64,000 nt of DNA from Clostridiaceae bacterium M8S5 (GCA_029227815.1 CP118523.1:3720001-3784000); one strand, 5' to 3'; positions 27,519-37,180 are shown, counted from the first letter of the stretch. Made by a program: numbers and translations. The notes: generated by a model not told the origin, from the sequence alone.

Positions 27519-27645
27519 GATGACAAAGTTATCTACTGTATTAAAGGTTCAAGTTAAGGTGTATTAGAATTGAGTAGCAGAGATTACTTAAAGATAAGCA
27601 ACAAAATTTTATGATAACGCATAACTGAACTTTTTCCTACAGTGT
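27519..27645 (+). repeat. Interspersed palindromic repeat, copy A (degenerate)
   Basis: Shares with copies B and C the core 'TTGAGTAGCAGAGnTTACTT' and the following 'AGnTAAGnnAGCAAC...AAAATTTT', then 'AACGCA...CTACAGT'. Terminal inverted repeats CTACTGTA / CTACAGTGT are decayed. The upstream side abuts a hairpin GAGGGGG / CCCCCTC (27491-27511). Lies between fbp and hsp20. Confidence 0.65.
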
Positions 27646-27674
27646 AAAGGGAGTATCCCCCTATAGAAAACCTA

Positions 27675-28118
27675 TCACCTAACCTTAGGCATCACTATCT
27701 CTAACATGCCATTTTTAAATACAGCACTTATTTTTCTTTTATTTACATTTTCAAGACTATAAGATTTTTCAAAATGTCCCATTTTACTACTATATGTCAT
27801 CATACCATCTTTTTCTTTTTTCATTTCATCTTTTTTGAATGCTTTGACTGTTAGATAATCTCTATTTGTCTGAATATCTATTTGTTCCTTGTTAAAACCT
27901 TTTAAATCTAAATTAATTATATAAGCATCTGCTGTTTCGTTTATGTTATTTTGCAATATATTTGTATCTATGTTTAAACTTTTAAACAAATCACCGCTCA
28001 AGACATTGAAGTTTTTTATAATCTTGTTTATTAGTACTTCTGGCCTCTCAAAAAAATCATTTATTAACTGCCCAAGCGTCATATTACTTTTCCTATCATA
28101 TGGCCTTATCTTATTCAT
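27675..28118 (-). CDS. Small heat shock protein (Hsp20/alpha-crystallin)
   Basis: A 147-residue small heat shock protein, an ATP-independent holdase. The alpha-crystallin domain runs from about 50 to 147: 'INETADAYIINLDLKGFNKEQIDIQTNRDYLTV' and the closing 'ISAVFKNGMLEIVMPKV' (A-x-x-x-n-G-v-L pattern). The N-terminal arm 'SNMTLGQLINDFFE' is also typical. GGAGGG precedes the start; an out-of-frame ATG with an immediate stop lies in between, which could lower initiation. Confidence 0.92.
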   Translation of the reverse strand: MNKIRPYDRKSNMTLGQLINDFFERPEVLINKIIKNFNVLSGDLFKSLNIDTNILQNNINETADAYIINLDLKGFNKEQIDIQTNRDYLTVKAFKKDEMKKEKDGMMTYSSKMGHFEKSYSLENVNKRKISAVFKNGMLEIVMPKVR

Positions 28119-28329
28119 TCATACCAACCCTCCTCATAGATTTTTAGGATTTGTTTATACTAAATACTATGCTTATTACCATATTTATGTGTTTTTGTAT
28201 GGACTATTTTTTTTTATGGGTATATAATGGATATAGGCATTTGTTAATCTTTGTCTATCGTACCTAACAATCATATATAAGAAGGGAGGAGTTATTGAAA
28301 CTATTATAGTTTTCATTAACAACAATAAT

Positions 28330-29538
28330 ATGAATACTTTGCTAGTTTTGAGTATTTCTTTGTTATGTGGTTTAATAACAGCAAAGATCTTAAATAAGCT
28401 CAAACTTCCCTCAGTGACGGGATATTTAATAGCAGGATTACTTCTTGGTCCATCTATTTTCAATGTAATACCAGCAGAAATCTGTACGAATATTGAGTAT
28501 ATAAGTGAATTTGCTCTTGGCATTATCGCCTTTCATATAGGAGGTAGCTTTGAGCTAGGTTATATAAAAAAGCTTGGTAAAAGCATTGTCGTATTAACAT
28601 TAATACAAGCAATAGGTACTGCTGTCATAGTATTTATTGTTATGAACTTCTTAACAAATGATTTATCTTTCAGTATACTTATTGGTGCAATATCATCAGC
28701 TACAGCACCTGCAGCAACATTACTAGTCATAAAAGAATTTAAAGCAAAAGGTTCGTTAACAGATACGCTACTCGCAGTAGTTGCACTAGACGATATGGTT
28801 TGCCTTTTCATCTTCAGTATATCAACGGCAATAGCAAAAGTAATAACAGCACATAATTTTAATATAAAAGAAGCCTTTTTAATACCTGTAATGGAAATTG
28901 TTTTTTCAATACTGTTAGGTATTTTTATAGGGTTTATTGTACTTAACCTTTTAAAGAAAATCAAACATAATAATGATTCTTTGATTATATTTATAGGTGC
29001 AATACTACTTAGTTGTGGAATAGTTAAAGTACTACATTTGTCTCCACTACTTACTTGTATGTCATTTGGTGCATTCATATCTAATTTATATAAGGAAAAG
29101 AAAAAGCTTTACAGACAAATAGAGTTTATCACTCCTCCTATATATATTTTGTTCTTTACCTTTGCTGGTATCGGACTAGATATAAAGGTTCTATCTGGAC
29201 TAGGAGTTTTAGGTTTAGCATACGTTTTATCTAGAACTGTAGGGAAAATTGTAGGCTCTTACTTAGGTAGCGTAGTGACTAGATCACCTGATGTAGTTAG
29301 AAAATATATCGGTCTTGGACTCTTACCACAAGCAGGTGTTGCTATAGGACTTGCAATGATTGTACTTTTAGAATTTCCAGCTATAGGTAAGAAACTCTCA
29401 AATGTAGTTATGGGAGCAGTTTTTATATACGAAATCTTTGGCCCGATTTTAACTAAAATGATTTTATATAAAGCTAACGAGGTAGGTATTGATAAAAAAA
29501 CGAAAAAGAAAAGAAAAGCTGTAAGTATGAATACTTGA
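28330..29538 (+). CDS. Cation:proton antiporter (CPA2/KefB-like)
   Basis: A 402-residue membrane protein with about 12 helices of the Na+/H+ exchanger fold, without cytoplasmic TrkA domains. Landmarks: 'LKLPSVTGYLIAGLLLGPSIF', 'LIGAISSATAPAATLLVIKEF' and 'VVALDDMVCLFIF' with the aspartate pair used in transport, 'LLPQAGVAIGLAMI'. It exchanges Na+ or K+ for protons. The ATG at 28330 has no close ribosome binding site; GGGAGGAG lies 40 bases upstream followed in frame by ATT codons, so the true start is uncertain. Confidence 0.85.
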   Translation: MNTLLVLSISLLCGLITAKILNKLKLPSVTGYLIAGLLLGPSIFNVIPAEICTNIEYISEFALGIIAFHIGGSFELGYIKKLGKSIVVLTLIQAIGTAVIVFIVMNFLTNDLSFSILIGAISSATAPAATLLVIKEFKAKGSLTDTLLAVVALDDMVCLFIFSISTAIAKVITAHNFNIKEAFLIPVMEIVFSILLGIFIGFIVLNLLKKIKHNNDSLIIFIGAILLSCGIVKVLHLSPLLTCMSFGAFISNLYKEKKKLYRQIEFITPPIYILFFTFAGIGLDIKVLSGLGVLGLAYVLSRTVGKIVGSYLGSVVTRSPDVVRKYIGLGLLPQAGVAIGLAMIVLLEFPAIGKKLSNVVMGAVFIYEIFGPILTKMILYKANEVGIDKKTKKKRKAVSMNT

Positions 29539-29547
29539 TATTAAAAA

Positions 29548-29578
29548 ATGGTGATTAAGGCATATACTTAATCACCAT
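29548..29578. terminator. Bidirectional terminator
   Basis: Perfect 12-bp stem ATGGTGATTAAG / CTTAATCACCAT flanked by A6 and T4, ten bases after the antiporter stop. It overlaps the last codons of the convergent membrane ORF. Confidence 0.85.
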
Positions 29579-29843
29579 TTTCATTTAATATCGTTTTATA
29601 CTTATCAATCATAAAAACTAATATACTCAAATAGAACAAAATAAAAATAAATTTTCTATTATTGCAATATCCATAAACAAAAATTAATGTAATAACCAAT
29701 ATACTCTTAATTAATTCTATAAGAGCTTTTTTATTAGCAAATATTTTTTTTAGACAAAAAAATAAAGCAGTAATAGCAATCATAAGAGGAACTGCATGTT
29801 TAGCTATAAAATTTAATATATTACCTACCTTCAACACCTCCAA
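29568..29843 (-). CDS. Small hypothetical membrane protein
   Basis: Up to 91 residues with three predicted helices ('VPLMIAITALFFCLKKIF', 'SILVITLIFVYGY', 'FIFILFYLSILVFMI') and basic loops. Start uncertain: the ORF opens at a TTG whose own codons form GGAGGTG, so a downstream TTG or GTG may be used. Similar layout to the next ORF at 29897, suggesting two related proteins. No family recognised. Confidence 0.45.
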   Translation of the reverse strand: MEVLKVGNILNFIAKHAVPLMIAITALFFCLKKIFANKKALIELIKSILVITLIFVYGYCNNRKFIFILFYLSILVFMIDKYKTILNENGD

Positions 29844-29896
29844 TTAAAGTCTATCTAATTTTGCTACGTATATTTTTAAGGATTTTATTAATGTTG

Positions 29897-30187
29897 CTAC
29901 TGATTGTCCAAGTACAATAAAACACATAAGACTATGTCCCATTTCATCCTAGGTCTAATTGTAAAAATTGAACTATACAAATACACTAAAATTAGTACCA
30001 CAAACAAAAAATTTTCAATTACTTTTAATAATTCTCCTCTACTGTTAATCATTTGCCTAATATATGAAAATGATAGCCTTAAAAGAATAAGTTCAGCTAT
30101 AATATATTTTTCTATAAATACTAGTATAATTACCACCGCTATAGCAAATATGTATATATTATGAATCATGTGTATATTATAATTCAT
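29897..30187 (-). CDS. Small hypothetical membrane protein
   Basis: 96 residues with predicted helices 'IYIFAIAVVIILVFI' and 'ENFLFVVLILVYLYSSIF' and a final hydrophobic segment. Arrangement resembles the 29568 protein ('LIFVYGY' versus 'LILVYLY' in equivalent places). No clear ribosome binding site, so it may be decaying. Confidence 0.35.
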   Translation of the reverse strand: MNYNIHMIHNIYIFAIAVVIILVFIEKYIIAELILLRLSFSYIRQMINSRGELLKVIENFLFVVLILVYLYSSIFTIRPRMKWDIVLCVLLYLDNQ

Positions 30188-30484
30188 GTATTTTGCGAAG
30201 TCAAACTAATTAATATATAAATTATTTTGCCATACTAAATAAGCTTTTTAACAAAGCAATAGCAAATATTATAAAAACAACATGTAACTAACTCTAAGCC
30301 TCCTTCTTTAGTTATTATTTTTATATTAAGAACAAGAAAAGTACAGCTATAATTAATTATATTGCTAAAAGTATTTATTTGATTTACTTTATATTTTTTA
30401 TTAGATAAGAACTATTATAATCACTATCAAAACAATAAATTCTAACATCTCTATCTACAATCCACCTTATTGATTCACTATACT
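30188..30484. other. Gap with fragments of small membrane-peptide ORFs
   Basis: Minus-strand fragments read 'VVFIIFAIALLKSLFSMAK' then stop (near 30222-30281, no start codon) and 'MLEFIVLIVIIIVLI' then stop (near 30400-30450). They look like leftovers of small membrane proteins akin to the two downstream ORFs. Nothing else seen. Confidence 0.3.
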
Positions 30485-30514
30485 AAAAACCCGCCACTAA
30501 CTTGACGGGTTTTT
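30485..30514. terminator. Terminator after PII-like gene 1
   Basis: AAAAACCCG(C/T)C and G(A/G)CGGGTTTTT form a near-perfect stem with a T run on both strands, 14 bases after the stop of the minus-strand PII-like gene. Confidence 0.85.
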
Positions 30515-30527
30515 AAAATTTTTTATA

Positions 30528-30899
30528 TCAATACGATAGTAATAAATCCGATTGAGCATCTTCTGCATTGTATCCTTCACATCTTGTAACTGGAACTACA
30601 AACATAAATCCTACTCCTCTTTGTGTGATATCTCCAATTTTTTCTTTTAGACTAGTTATAACGCTATTTAGTTTTTCTTCACTTCTAATAACGCTAATAA
30701 TTGTTTTATTGTAAGGTTTTTTACCTTCTAATATCATTCGTATGCTTTTAAATAATGTCATATGTACATTATGCTCTAATAGTACTTTGCCCATTCCCAT
30801 ACTATCCATTGTTGTTGCTCCTACACCACACTCATACAATACTTCGTGTATATCATCTAGCAAATATACGTCATTTAGTATTAGAAAAAGTGCATACAT
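30528..30899 (-). CDS. PII-like (GlnB-fold) small protein 1
   Basis: A 123-residue protein with a beta-alpha-beta repeat layout suggesting the PII-like fold: 'MYALFLILNDVYLLDDIHEVLYECGVGATTMDSMGMGKVLL' then 'KTIISVIRSEEKLNSVITSLKEKIGD' and 'GVGFMFVVPVTRCEGY'. A close paralogue is at 48909 with the same 'GVGATTxDSMGMGKVLLEH' and 'EGxKPYNKTIISVIR' blocks. Such stand-alone PII-like proteins are common in Clostridia and act as ligand-responsive regulators in other systems; no partner gene is adjacent. Confidence 0.65.
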   Translation of the reverse strand: MYALFLILNDVYLLDDIHEVLYECGVGATTMDSMGMGKVLLEHNVHMTLFKSIRMILEGKKPYNKTIISVIRSEEKLNSVITSLKEKIGDITQRGVGFMFVVPVTRCEGYNAEDAQSDLLLSY

Positions 30900-30997
30900 A
30901 TATAAACTTCTCTCCTCTCATCTGTGAATTGATATATCTTTACTTATATCATATCATGCCTTACAGTATTTAGGGAGTATATTTTGAAATTTTTATA

Positions 30998-31867
30998 CTA
31001 ATCTATATTAATTTTTTGGAAAAATGAGGATAGATTAAGCATGTTTTTAATGTAATTTTTACTCAATGGATTAATTTGATATATTGTCCCATTTATCTCT
31101 TTTGCTAATGTTTCTATAATCATACTATCCATTTGAGATTGATAAAATATTGCTTTAATGTTTTTTATTTTAGCAGTATCTATAATACTTTGTAACTGTT
31201 TTACGCTTGCCTCTTTACCATCAGATTCTACTACTATCATATTTAATCCATAATCATCTGCGAAATATCCAAGCGATGGATGGTACATAATGAAATCTTT
31301 ATTCCTCATATATGAAAATTCTTTTTCTAATTTATAATCTAATCCCTTAAGTCTCTCCTTGTACTGCTCTGCATTTTTTCTATAATACGCTCTATTGTTT
31401 TCATCTATTTTCCCAAGTTGCAACGCTATCTCATCTATCATTGTTATAACTCTTCTAGGTGACATCCATATATGAGGGTCAATGCTATCTTCCGAAAAAT
31501 ACAACAGTTCATGTTTTTGTTTTACAATATCTACAAGATTTACAATCGATAAGCTTTTATTTATACTCTGTAGTTTGGGTAATATACTGTTCTCTGTCGG
31601 CACTCCTATACTAAAGTATACACTAGCTGAGCTTAGTTTTTCTATAGATTTTGGTGTAATTTCATAATTTGCTGGGCTATGTCCATGAGGCACAATTGTT
31701 ACTACTTCTACTTTATCTCCTGCTACCTCTTTTATGAACGTTTCTTGTGGCAATATTGTAGCTCCAACAATTAATTTATCCTCATCATACAGTTTAGTTG
31801 CAAGCTTGTCACAACCTACTACAGTTAATGATATTATCATACAAATTAGCAATAATCCTCTTTTCAT
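30998..31867 (-). CDS. Zinc/manganese ABC transporter substrate-binding lipoprotein (ZnuA-like)
   Basis: A 289-residue cluster A-I binding protein with lipoprotein signal 'MKRGLLLICMIISLTVVGC'. The metal-binding histidines occur in 'VPHGHSPANYEITPKS', 'IDPHIWMSPR' and 'MYHPSLGYFADDYG', plus a late acidic position. It binds Zn(II) or Mn(II) outside the membrane for an ABC importer. The histidine-rich loop of high-capacity ZnuA is absent. No ATPase or permease gene is adjacent, so it must work with components encoded elsewhere. AGGAGG precedes the ATG. Confidence 0.88.
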   Translation of the reverse strand: MKRGLLLICMIISLTVVGCDKLATKLYDEDKLIVGATILPQETFIKEVAGDKVEVVTIVPHGHSPANYEITPKSIEKLSSASVYFSIGVPTENSILPKLQSINKSLSIVNLVDIVKQKHELLYFSEDSIDPHIWMSPRRVITMIDEIALQLGKIDENNRAYYRKNAEQYKERLKGLDYKLEKEFSYMRNKDFIMYHPSLGYFADDYGLNMIVVESDGKEASVKQLQSIIDTAKIKNIKAIFYQSQMDSMIIETLAKEINGTIYQINPLSKNYIKNMLNLSSFFQKINID

Positions 31868-32065
31868 ACTTTCCTCCTACAATAGTTTCGTAGTTTGATT
31901 ATTGCCAATTTAGTGTTATTTGATACCTTGATGAGTATTGAAAGCTTTAATTTGTTTTTGATAGCTCTCTTTTGTGTCATGCTTTGAGACTTAATAGTTA
32001 TTTTTGTTGATGATTTAGTTTATCTTTGTAGTTCTTGTGATTGCTAAATCATTTTAATTTTTTCT

Positions 32066-32419
32066 TTAGTTTTTAATTGATTCTCTTTTAAAGAAAGGTA
32101 TAAATAGTGTGAGAACTACTATTATTTGAATAACAGTACAAATAATTAATGTTTTTATTTCCATATCAATACTCGCCGATATTATTCCAACTGCAACCGT
32201 CAATAGTATGCCAATAAAAGTCATCTTTAAAAGACTATTTCTTAGATTTCTTTTTTGTCCTAATTCCATATTAACTATATCTTTCTTTTTTATAGAGCCT
32301 AATTCAACATCTACTTTCATTTTTTCTAGTTTAGATGATTTAATAGATAAAAGTATAGCTATAATTATACCTGTGCTAAAAATAATTTCTGGTATTATAA
32401 AAAAATCAAATTTACTCAT
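32066..32419 (-). CDS. Hypothetical three-helix membrane protein
   Basis: 117 residues, with helices at about 7-25, 66-85 and 90-110 separated by a charged cytoplasmic segment 'SSKLEKMKVDVELGSIKKKDIVNMELGQKRN'. ATG after GGAGGG. Lies 90 bases downstream of the 130-residue membrane-anchored protein. No family recognised. Confidence 0.55.
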   Translation of the reverse strand: MSKFDFFIIPEIIFSTGIIIAILLSIKSSKLEKMKVDVELGSIKKKDIVNMELGQKRNLRNSLLKMTFIGILLTVAVGIISASIDMEIKTLIICTVIQIIVVLTLFIPFFKRESIKN

Positions 32420-32509
32420 ATGCCCTCCAATTTATTTTTTCTATTGAAACTAGTTTTATAAAACACTTACTTTCTTTAATAAATGAAATAGCAATCCACT
32501 TCTCAGTAA

Positions 32510-32902
32510 TTAATCTCCAAAAACACTATCTAAATATTTTATAATATTATCATCTGATTTATAAATAAAAAACCTTCTTGTGAATTCATTCTTATTCTTT
32601 ATGATAATTTGCATTTTTTCAGTTTCGCCATTGTAAAATTTAACATTATATGTATATCCCATTGTAGGAATTATAAAAAAACTATGTTTTTTAAACTTCA
32701 TATGATTTAGATTTTCAATAATATCTTTTATTCGTTTTTGATCTTCAATCGTGACAATTTCTCCAGTGTTGCCACTTTGAATATCAATACGACTATAGTC
32801 TCCTGTAATTTCAAATTTTCTTCCTACAAAAAACAAACCTGCTACTAACAAGATTAATACTATTATTGTCACAATAAGAATTTTTATTTTTTTGTTTCTC
32901 AT
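32510..32902 (-). CDS. Hypothetical membrane-anchored extracellular protein
   Basis: 130 residues: a basic N terminus and one helix ('ILIVTIIVLILLVAGLFFVG') followed by an about 100-residue extracytoplasmic domain with beta-rich character ('GYTYNVKFYNGETEKMQIII'). The pattern is that of short anchored immunity or stress proteins in Firmicutes; family not identified. ATG after GGAGGTG. Confidence 0.55.
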   Translation of the reverse strand: MRNKKIKILIVTIIVLILLVAGLFFVGRKFEITGDYSRIDIQSGNTGEIVTIEDQKRIKDIIENLNHMKFKKHSFFIIPTMGYTYNVKFYNGETEKMQIIIKNKNEFTRRFFIYKSDDNIIKYLDSVFGD

Positions 32903-32954
32903 AAATTTTCACCTCCAATATTTAAAATCTGTTCTATTTTTTGATATTATAACA

Positions 32955-33000
32955 CAAAAAAACGACCACTAATAAATTTTTCGTATTAAATGGTCGTTTT
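32955..33000. terminator. Terminator after the carboxyltransferase gene
   Basis: AAAACGACCA...TGGTCGTTTT with additional inner pairing (CTAATA / TATTA-like), 24 bases after the stop of the minus-strand gene; T runs on both strands. Confidence 0.8.
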
Positions 33001-33023
33001 ACATTAATGTCTTTTTACTTTAC

Positions 33024-34421
33024 CTATACTGGATAAGTCTTTTGGTCTATATCTACACATTCGCTATCTAGATTATACTTTTGTGCTTGTCGGTATTTAA
33101 AATATTCTTCTGATACCTGTGGGAACAATGCATCTGATAATACATCTTCTTCTTGCTCTAAATATTCTTTTACTCTATTTCTTATTGTAGGAAGCTGTGG
33201 CTTTATTAAATCTGCTGGCCTACAGTTTATTACTTCTTCTTCCCCTATTATTTTCTTTCTTATATCATCTTTTATCTTTGTTGTTGCTCTTCCGTATTCT
33301 CCTCTAACATATGCTTTTATTTCTTTTGGTATCATTTTATACCTTTCACCTAATATTACATTGAATACAGCTTGTGTACCTACCATTTGGCTCATTGGTG
33401 TAACTAGTGGTGGATAACCTAAATCTTCTCTAACTCTTGGAACTTCTTTTAATACATCTTCAAATTTATCCATCGCACCTTGCTGTATCAACTGCGAAAT
33501 AAGGTTAGATAGCATACCTCCTGGCACTTGATATATTAATGTGTTTACATCAACTCCTAATAGTTTAGGATTTAATTGTCCATTCTTTATATATTTTTCT
33601 CTTATAGGTTTGAAATGATCCGCTATTTCATTAAGGGTTTTTAAATCAAGCCCTGTATCATATTTAGTGCCTTTAAATGTAGCAACTAATGATTCTGTTG
33701 GTGGCTGTGATGTTCCTAATGAAAATGGTGATATTGCTGTGTCTATTACATCTACTCCTGCTTCTACTGCTTTTAAATACGTCATTGATGCCATTCCACT
33801 AGTACAATGAGTGTGTAGTTGTATTGGTACTAATATAAATTCTTTTAACTTTGATATCAATTCATATGCATAATACGGTGTTAGTATCCCTGCCATATCT
33901 TTAATACATATTGAATCTGCTCCTAATTCTTCCATAGATTTTGCAAGGTTTAAATAGTATTTTGTATCATGCACTGGACTTATTGTATAGGATATTGCTG
34001 CTTGTGCATGACCGCCCTCTTTTTTAGCTGTAACTAGTGCTTTTTCTATATTACGCACGTCATTAAGTGCATCAAATATTCTAATTATATCGATTCCGTT
34101 ATATATAGCTTTTTTCACAAATTCTTCAACCACATCGTCTGCATAGTGTTTATAACCTAATAGGTTTTGTCCTCTTAAAAGCATTTGTAGCTTTGTATTT
34201 TTAACTCTTTTTCTTATTTTTCTTAATCTCTCCCATGGGTCCTCGTTTAAGAATCTTAGTGATGCATCAAATGTTGCTCCTCCCCACATCTCTAGTGAAT
34301 GATATCCTACTTGATCCATTTTCTCTAGTATTGGACACATCTCATCAGTTGTCATTCTTGTTGCTATTAAAGACTGGTGTCCATCTCTTAAAACAGTTTC
34401 TGTAATACCCACTTTACTCAT
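33024..34421 (-). CDS. Carboxyltransferase: oxaloacetate decarboxylase alpha / pyruvate carboxylase subunit B, lacking biotin domain
   Basis: A 465-residue TIM-barrel carboxyltransferase: 'ITETVLRDGHQSLIATRM', 'LEMWGGATFDASLRFLNEDPWERL', 'QMLLRGQNLLGYKHYADDVV', 'IHTHCTSGMASMTYLKAVEAGVD' and metal-binding 'QLHTHCTSG'. It moves CO2 between biotin and pyruvate or oxaloacetate. The usual C-terminal biotinyl domain (MKM) is absent: the protein ends after the conserved tail 'ALFPQVSEEYFKYRQ'. A separate biotin carrier must be encoded elsewhere. ATG at 34421 after AGGAGG. Monocistronic, divergent from the Lrp gene. Confidence 0.88.
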   Translation of the reverse strand: MSKVGITETVLRDGHQSLIATRMTTDEMCPILEKMDQVGYHSLEMWGGATFDASLRFLNEDPWERLRKIRKRVKNTKLQMLLRGQNLLGYKHYADDVVEEFVKKAIYNGIDIIRIFDALNDVRNIEKALVTAKKEGGHAQAAISYTISPVHDTKYYLNLAKSMEELGADSICIKDMAGILTPYYAYELISKLKEFILVPIQLHTHCTSGMASMTYLKAVEAGVDVIDTAISPFSLGTSQPPTESLVATFKGTKYDTGLDLKTLNEIADHFKPIREKYIKNGQLNPKLLGVDVNTLIYQVPGGMLSNLISQLIQQGAMDKFEDVLKEVPRVREDLGYPPLVTPMSQMVGTQAVFNVILGERYKMIPKEIKAYVRGEYGRATTKIKDDIRKKIIGEEEVINCRPADLIKPQLPTIRNRVKEYLEQEEDVLSDALFPQVSEEYFKYRQAQKYNLDSECVDIDQKTYPV

Positions 34422-34641
34422 TTTAAAACCTCCTGTCATTACAAACCTAGTACATATATTTTGTCTTATTATTCATTTTATATTATGTGAAAAATATCCC
34501 TATTTCTACCTGCTTTTTTCAACTTTATTCTATCACCGATTATTAATTATGTACATATACAAACAAAGGTGTTATAATAAAACTACTTTAGATAATAATT
34601 TATTTTCAAATTTCTATTAAATTAATTAGGTGGAGGATATT

Positions 34642-35073
34642 ATGGATATCACAGACTATAAAATTATAAAAATATTACAAACAGATGGTAGAATATCTAT
34701 GAAAGATTTGGGCAAAATGGTTTCTTTAAGTCCACCAGCAGTTGCTGAGAGAGTGAAAAAATTGGAAGATACAGGCATTATAGAAGGATATAGAGCTGTC
34801 ATCAATCCTGCTAGACTAGGCAAAAACATAACTGCTCTTATTTCATTGGATATGAAAGAAGGAATGTATAAAAATTTTATTGAATACGCAAAGAAGAAAA
34901 ATAGTATCATTGAATGTCATCATATAACAGGAGGAGATTGTTTAACTCTTAAAGTTTTAGTAAGTGGCATTCATGAATTGGAAAAACTAATTGATGAAAT
35001 AAAACTATCTGGAAACACACAAACAAATATAATATTATCTAGTCCAATTAATAATAAAATAATCCTACCTTAA
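34642..35073 (+). CDS. Lrp/AsnC-family transcriptional regulator
   Basis: A 143-residue regulator: N-terminal helix-turn-helix ('DYKIIKILQTDGRISMKDLGKMVSLSPPAVAERVKKLEDTG') and C-terminal RAM ligand-binding domain ('IIECHHITGGDCLTLKVLV'). These proteins sense amino acids and form octamers. The ATG at 34642 lies five bases after GGAGG. Divergent from the carboxyltransferase gene, with the two promoters in the shared 220-base gap, so it may regulate that gene. Confidence 0.92.
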   Translation: MDITDYKIIKILQTDGRISMKDLGKMVSLSPPAVAERVKKLEDTGIIEGYRAVINPARLGKNITALISLDMKEGMYKNFIEYAKKKNSIIECHHITGGDCLTLKVLVSGIHELEKLIDEIKLSGNTQTNIILSSPINNKIILP

Positions 35074-35083
35074 CATAACTAAA

Positions 35084-35110
35084 AAACAGGGCATTAGTTT
35101 AGCCCTGTTT
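35084..35110. terminator. Bidirectional terminator between lrp-type gene and murI
   Basis: AAACAGGGC / GCCCTGTTT, 9-bp perfect stem with a 9-base loop, between convergent stop codons at 35073 and 35124. Confidence 0.8.
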
Positions 35111-35123
35111 ATCTTTTTTGTCC

Positions 35124-35897
35124 CTATATGCTAAAAAGCCTCTTTGATAACTCAATCATAGACTTATCCTCACTTGAGTTATAAATCTTTACGTTTCCTT
35201 CTTGCTCTTTATTAAGCATATCACTCAATTTCAATACGTTATTAAGATGCATTACTGTACCTTTATTGCCATCTATTATCGGTATATCTTTCTTTATTAC
35301 TTGCTTAATACAGTCTTTTAGGAAAATAAAATGTGTACATCCAAGCACTATAGCTCCTATGTCATCCATTGCAATGTGTTTAAAATAACTTTCAACTACA
35401 CTTTTTGCATTTATGTAATCAGTATCACCTGATTCTACTAGCTGTACTAGTTTAGGTGCTGGTATTTTTATAACTTTTTCTTTAGCCTTTAACTTCTTTA
35501 TTAATAATCTAAACTTTTCTTCTGCTAATGTTATAGGTGTAGCTAATACTATTGTCTTTTTTTCGTCCGCTATTTTTAAAGCTGGTTTTACAGCTGGCTC
35601 CATTCCGATTATAGGTATGGTATATCTATTTCTTAAAATTTTTATAGCTGCACTTGTTGCAGTATTACAAGCGACTATTATTGCCTTAACACCTTTTTGA
35701 ACTAAAAAATCACACGCGCTAATTGATAGCTTTTCTATATCTTCTCTACTCTTTACTCCGTAAGGTGCATTCATAGAATCCCCGTAATATATATATTTTT
35801 CGTTAGGCATAAATTTAACTGCATCTCTTAAAACACTTATACCCCCCATACCTGAATCAAACAAACCTATAGCAGAGGTATGTTTTACTATTTTCAA
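35124..35897 (-). CDS. murI: Glutamate racemase
   Basis: A 257-residue glutamate racemase supplying D-glutamate for peptidoglycan. Both catalytic cysteines are in context: 'IVACNTATSAA' and 'IVLGCTHFIFL'. The N-terminal 'IGLFDSGMGGISVLRD' and 'YYGDSMNAPYG' are family hallmarks. A TTG start at 35897 with GGTGAGG upstream is used. Last gene in a row with the SpoIIE-like phosphatase (116-base gap) on the same strand. Confidence 0.94.
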   Translation of the reverse strand: MKIVKHTSAIGLFDSGMGGISVLRDAVKFMPNEKYIYYGDSMNAPYGVKSREDIEKLSISACDFLVQKGVKAIIVACNTATSAAIKILRNRYTIPIIGMEPAVKPALKIADEKKTIVLATPITLAEEKFRLLIKKLKAKEKVIKIPAPKLVQLVESGDTDYINAKSVVESYFKHIAMDDIGAIVLGCTHFIFLKDCIKQVIKKDIPIIDGNKGTVMHLNNVLKLSDMLNKEQEGNVKIYNSSEDKSMIELSKRLFSI

Positions 35898-36013
35898 AAA
35901 TAATTCCTCACCTTCATAAGAATATATAATTATTGAACTTAGAATAACCCATTTATTAGATTATGTCAAATACTATTAGCTATTATACATAGATAGTGCC
36001 AAATGATGATACA

Positions 36014-37180
36014 TCAATAGTATTTAATATTTATAATTTTCCCCATACTTCTCAGAAGATTACACATTTCATTAACAACATTTACCTTCATTTTTAAATC
36101 AATTGGTATTGTTAGGTTTTGATGGGCTGGATTTGCTGCCCCTCCTATCCATAAGTTTAGATGAGTACAGTCATTTACTAGTACATCCATTAATAAACTA
36201 GCCCCATCTTCTTCATGTGGATAAACAAAATTATACACTCCTTGTGAAGTATATGCTTTAAGGTATTCTACTGTTTTGCTTAATGTTAGTACACCTTCCG
36301 TAACAAGATCTATCCCTTTAATATATGATATGGGCGGAATATCTGATTTTAAATCCTCAATTTTAATATCTACTTTCTCTCTCATCTCTCTTGCTACTAT
36401 ATTCGCAGCTGTTCCTCCACAAACAACTCTCTTTCCTTTTGCTATTAAAAAATCCCTAACTAGCTTGTTATCCAAATTTTTATCCTTTGGTGGCCCTGTA
36501 AACATATTAATAACTTCTGGTTTTCTGATTTTTACTACAAGCACACTAGTATCATCTCCCGGTTTGTCCATATAAAGCTCATTACACGTTTTTATTAGAT
36601 TTTTGGATATTCTCTTTGCACTTTTATCTTTATATGATTGCTTCTTAATATACTCTGCTACATTCTCCCATTGCCAACCTTGATTTAGAACTCCTCCTGC
36701 ACCTGCATGTATGACTCCATCACTAACCAATACTAATATATCTCCTATCTGTAGCTGTATGTTGCTCTCTTTAACCAATTTATCATTTATATACCTTTCC
36801 TTCTTTGGTATATGCATTATTTTATTATCTCTTACAATTATAACTGGTGGATTGTCATACTCAACTATATAAGCTTTGCCATCCTTAGATATTTGAACTA
36901 TACCTAACGTTGAGTAAGCTAAATTTCTTACATTACAAACCGGAAGAGTATTTGTAATTGTATCAACTGTTTCTTTAATACTAGCTCCTTGACTTAGCAT
37001 TGATGCTGCAATTTTTGTGGTCAATGTTGCAAGTATGTTAGCCTTTACACCACTTCCTAGTCCATCTGCAACTACTATTATAACTTTATCCTGTGTTTTT
37101 ATTATTTCTACTTTATCTCCACAAAGCTCTTCTGTATTTTTGTTGATACTATCATATGCAATATCTATAAACAAATCCAT
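36014..37180 (-). CDS. SpoIIE-type PP2C serine phosphatase linked to HydS
   Basis: A 388-residue soluble protein with an N-terminal SpoIIE/PP2C phosphatase domain (about 1-200: '[21 protein letters not shown]', '[12 protein letters not shown]', '[13 protein letters not shown]' carry the metal-binding aspartates) and a C-terminal domain with '[19 protein letters not shown]'. It lacks the membrane part of true SpoIIE. It lies 26 bases downstream of the sensory hydrogenase-like gene; this pair is known in Clostridia and suggests a redox- or H2-responsive phosphosignalling unit. ATG at 37180 after GAGGTG. Confidence 0.85.
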   Translation of the reverse strand: MDLFIDIAYDSINKNTEELCGDKVEIIKTQDKVIIVVADGLGSGVKANILATLTTKIAASMLSQGASIKETVDTITNTLPVCNVRNLAYSTLGIVQISKDGKAYIVEYDNPPVIIVRDNKIMHIPKKERYINDKLVKESNIQLQIGDILVLVSDGVIHAGAGGVLNQGWQWENVAEYIKKQSYKDKSAKRISKNLIKTCNELYMDKPGDDTSVLVVKIRKPEVINMFTGPPKDKNLDNKLVRDFLIAKGKRVVCGGTAANIVAREMREKVDIKIEDLKSDIPPISYIKGIDLVTEGVLTLSKTVEYLKAYTSQGVYNFVYPHEEDGASLLMDVLVNDCTHLNLWIGGAANPAHQNLTIPIDLKMKVNVVNEMCNLLRSMGKIINIKYY

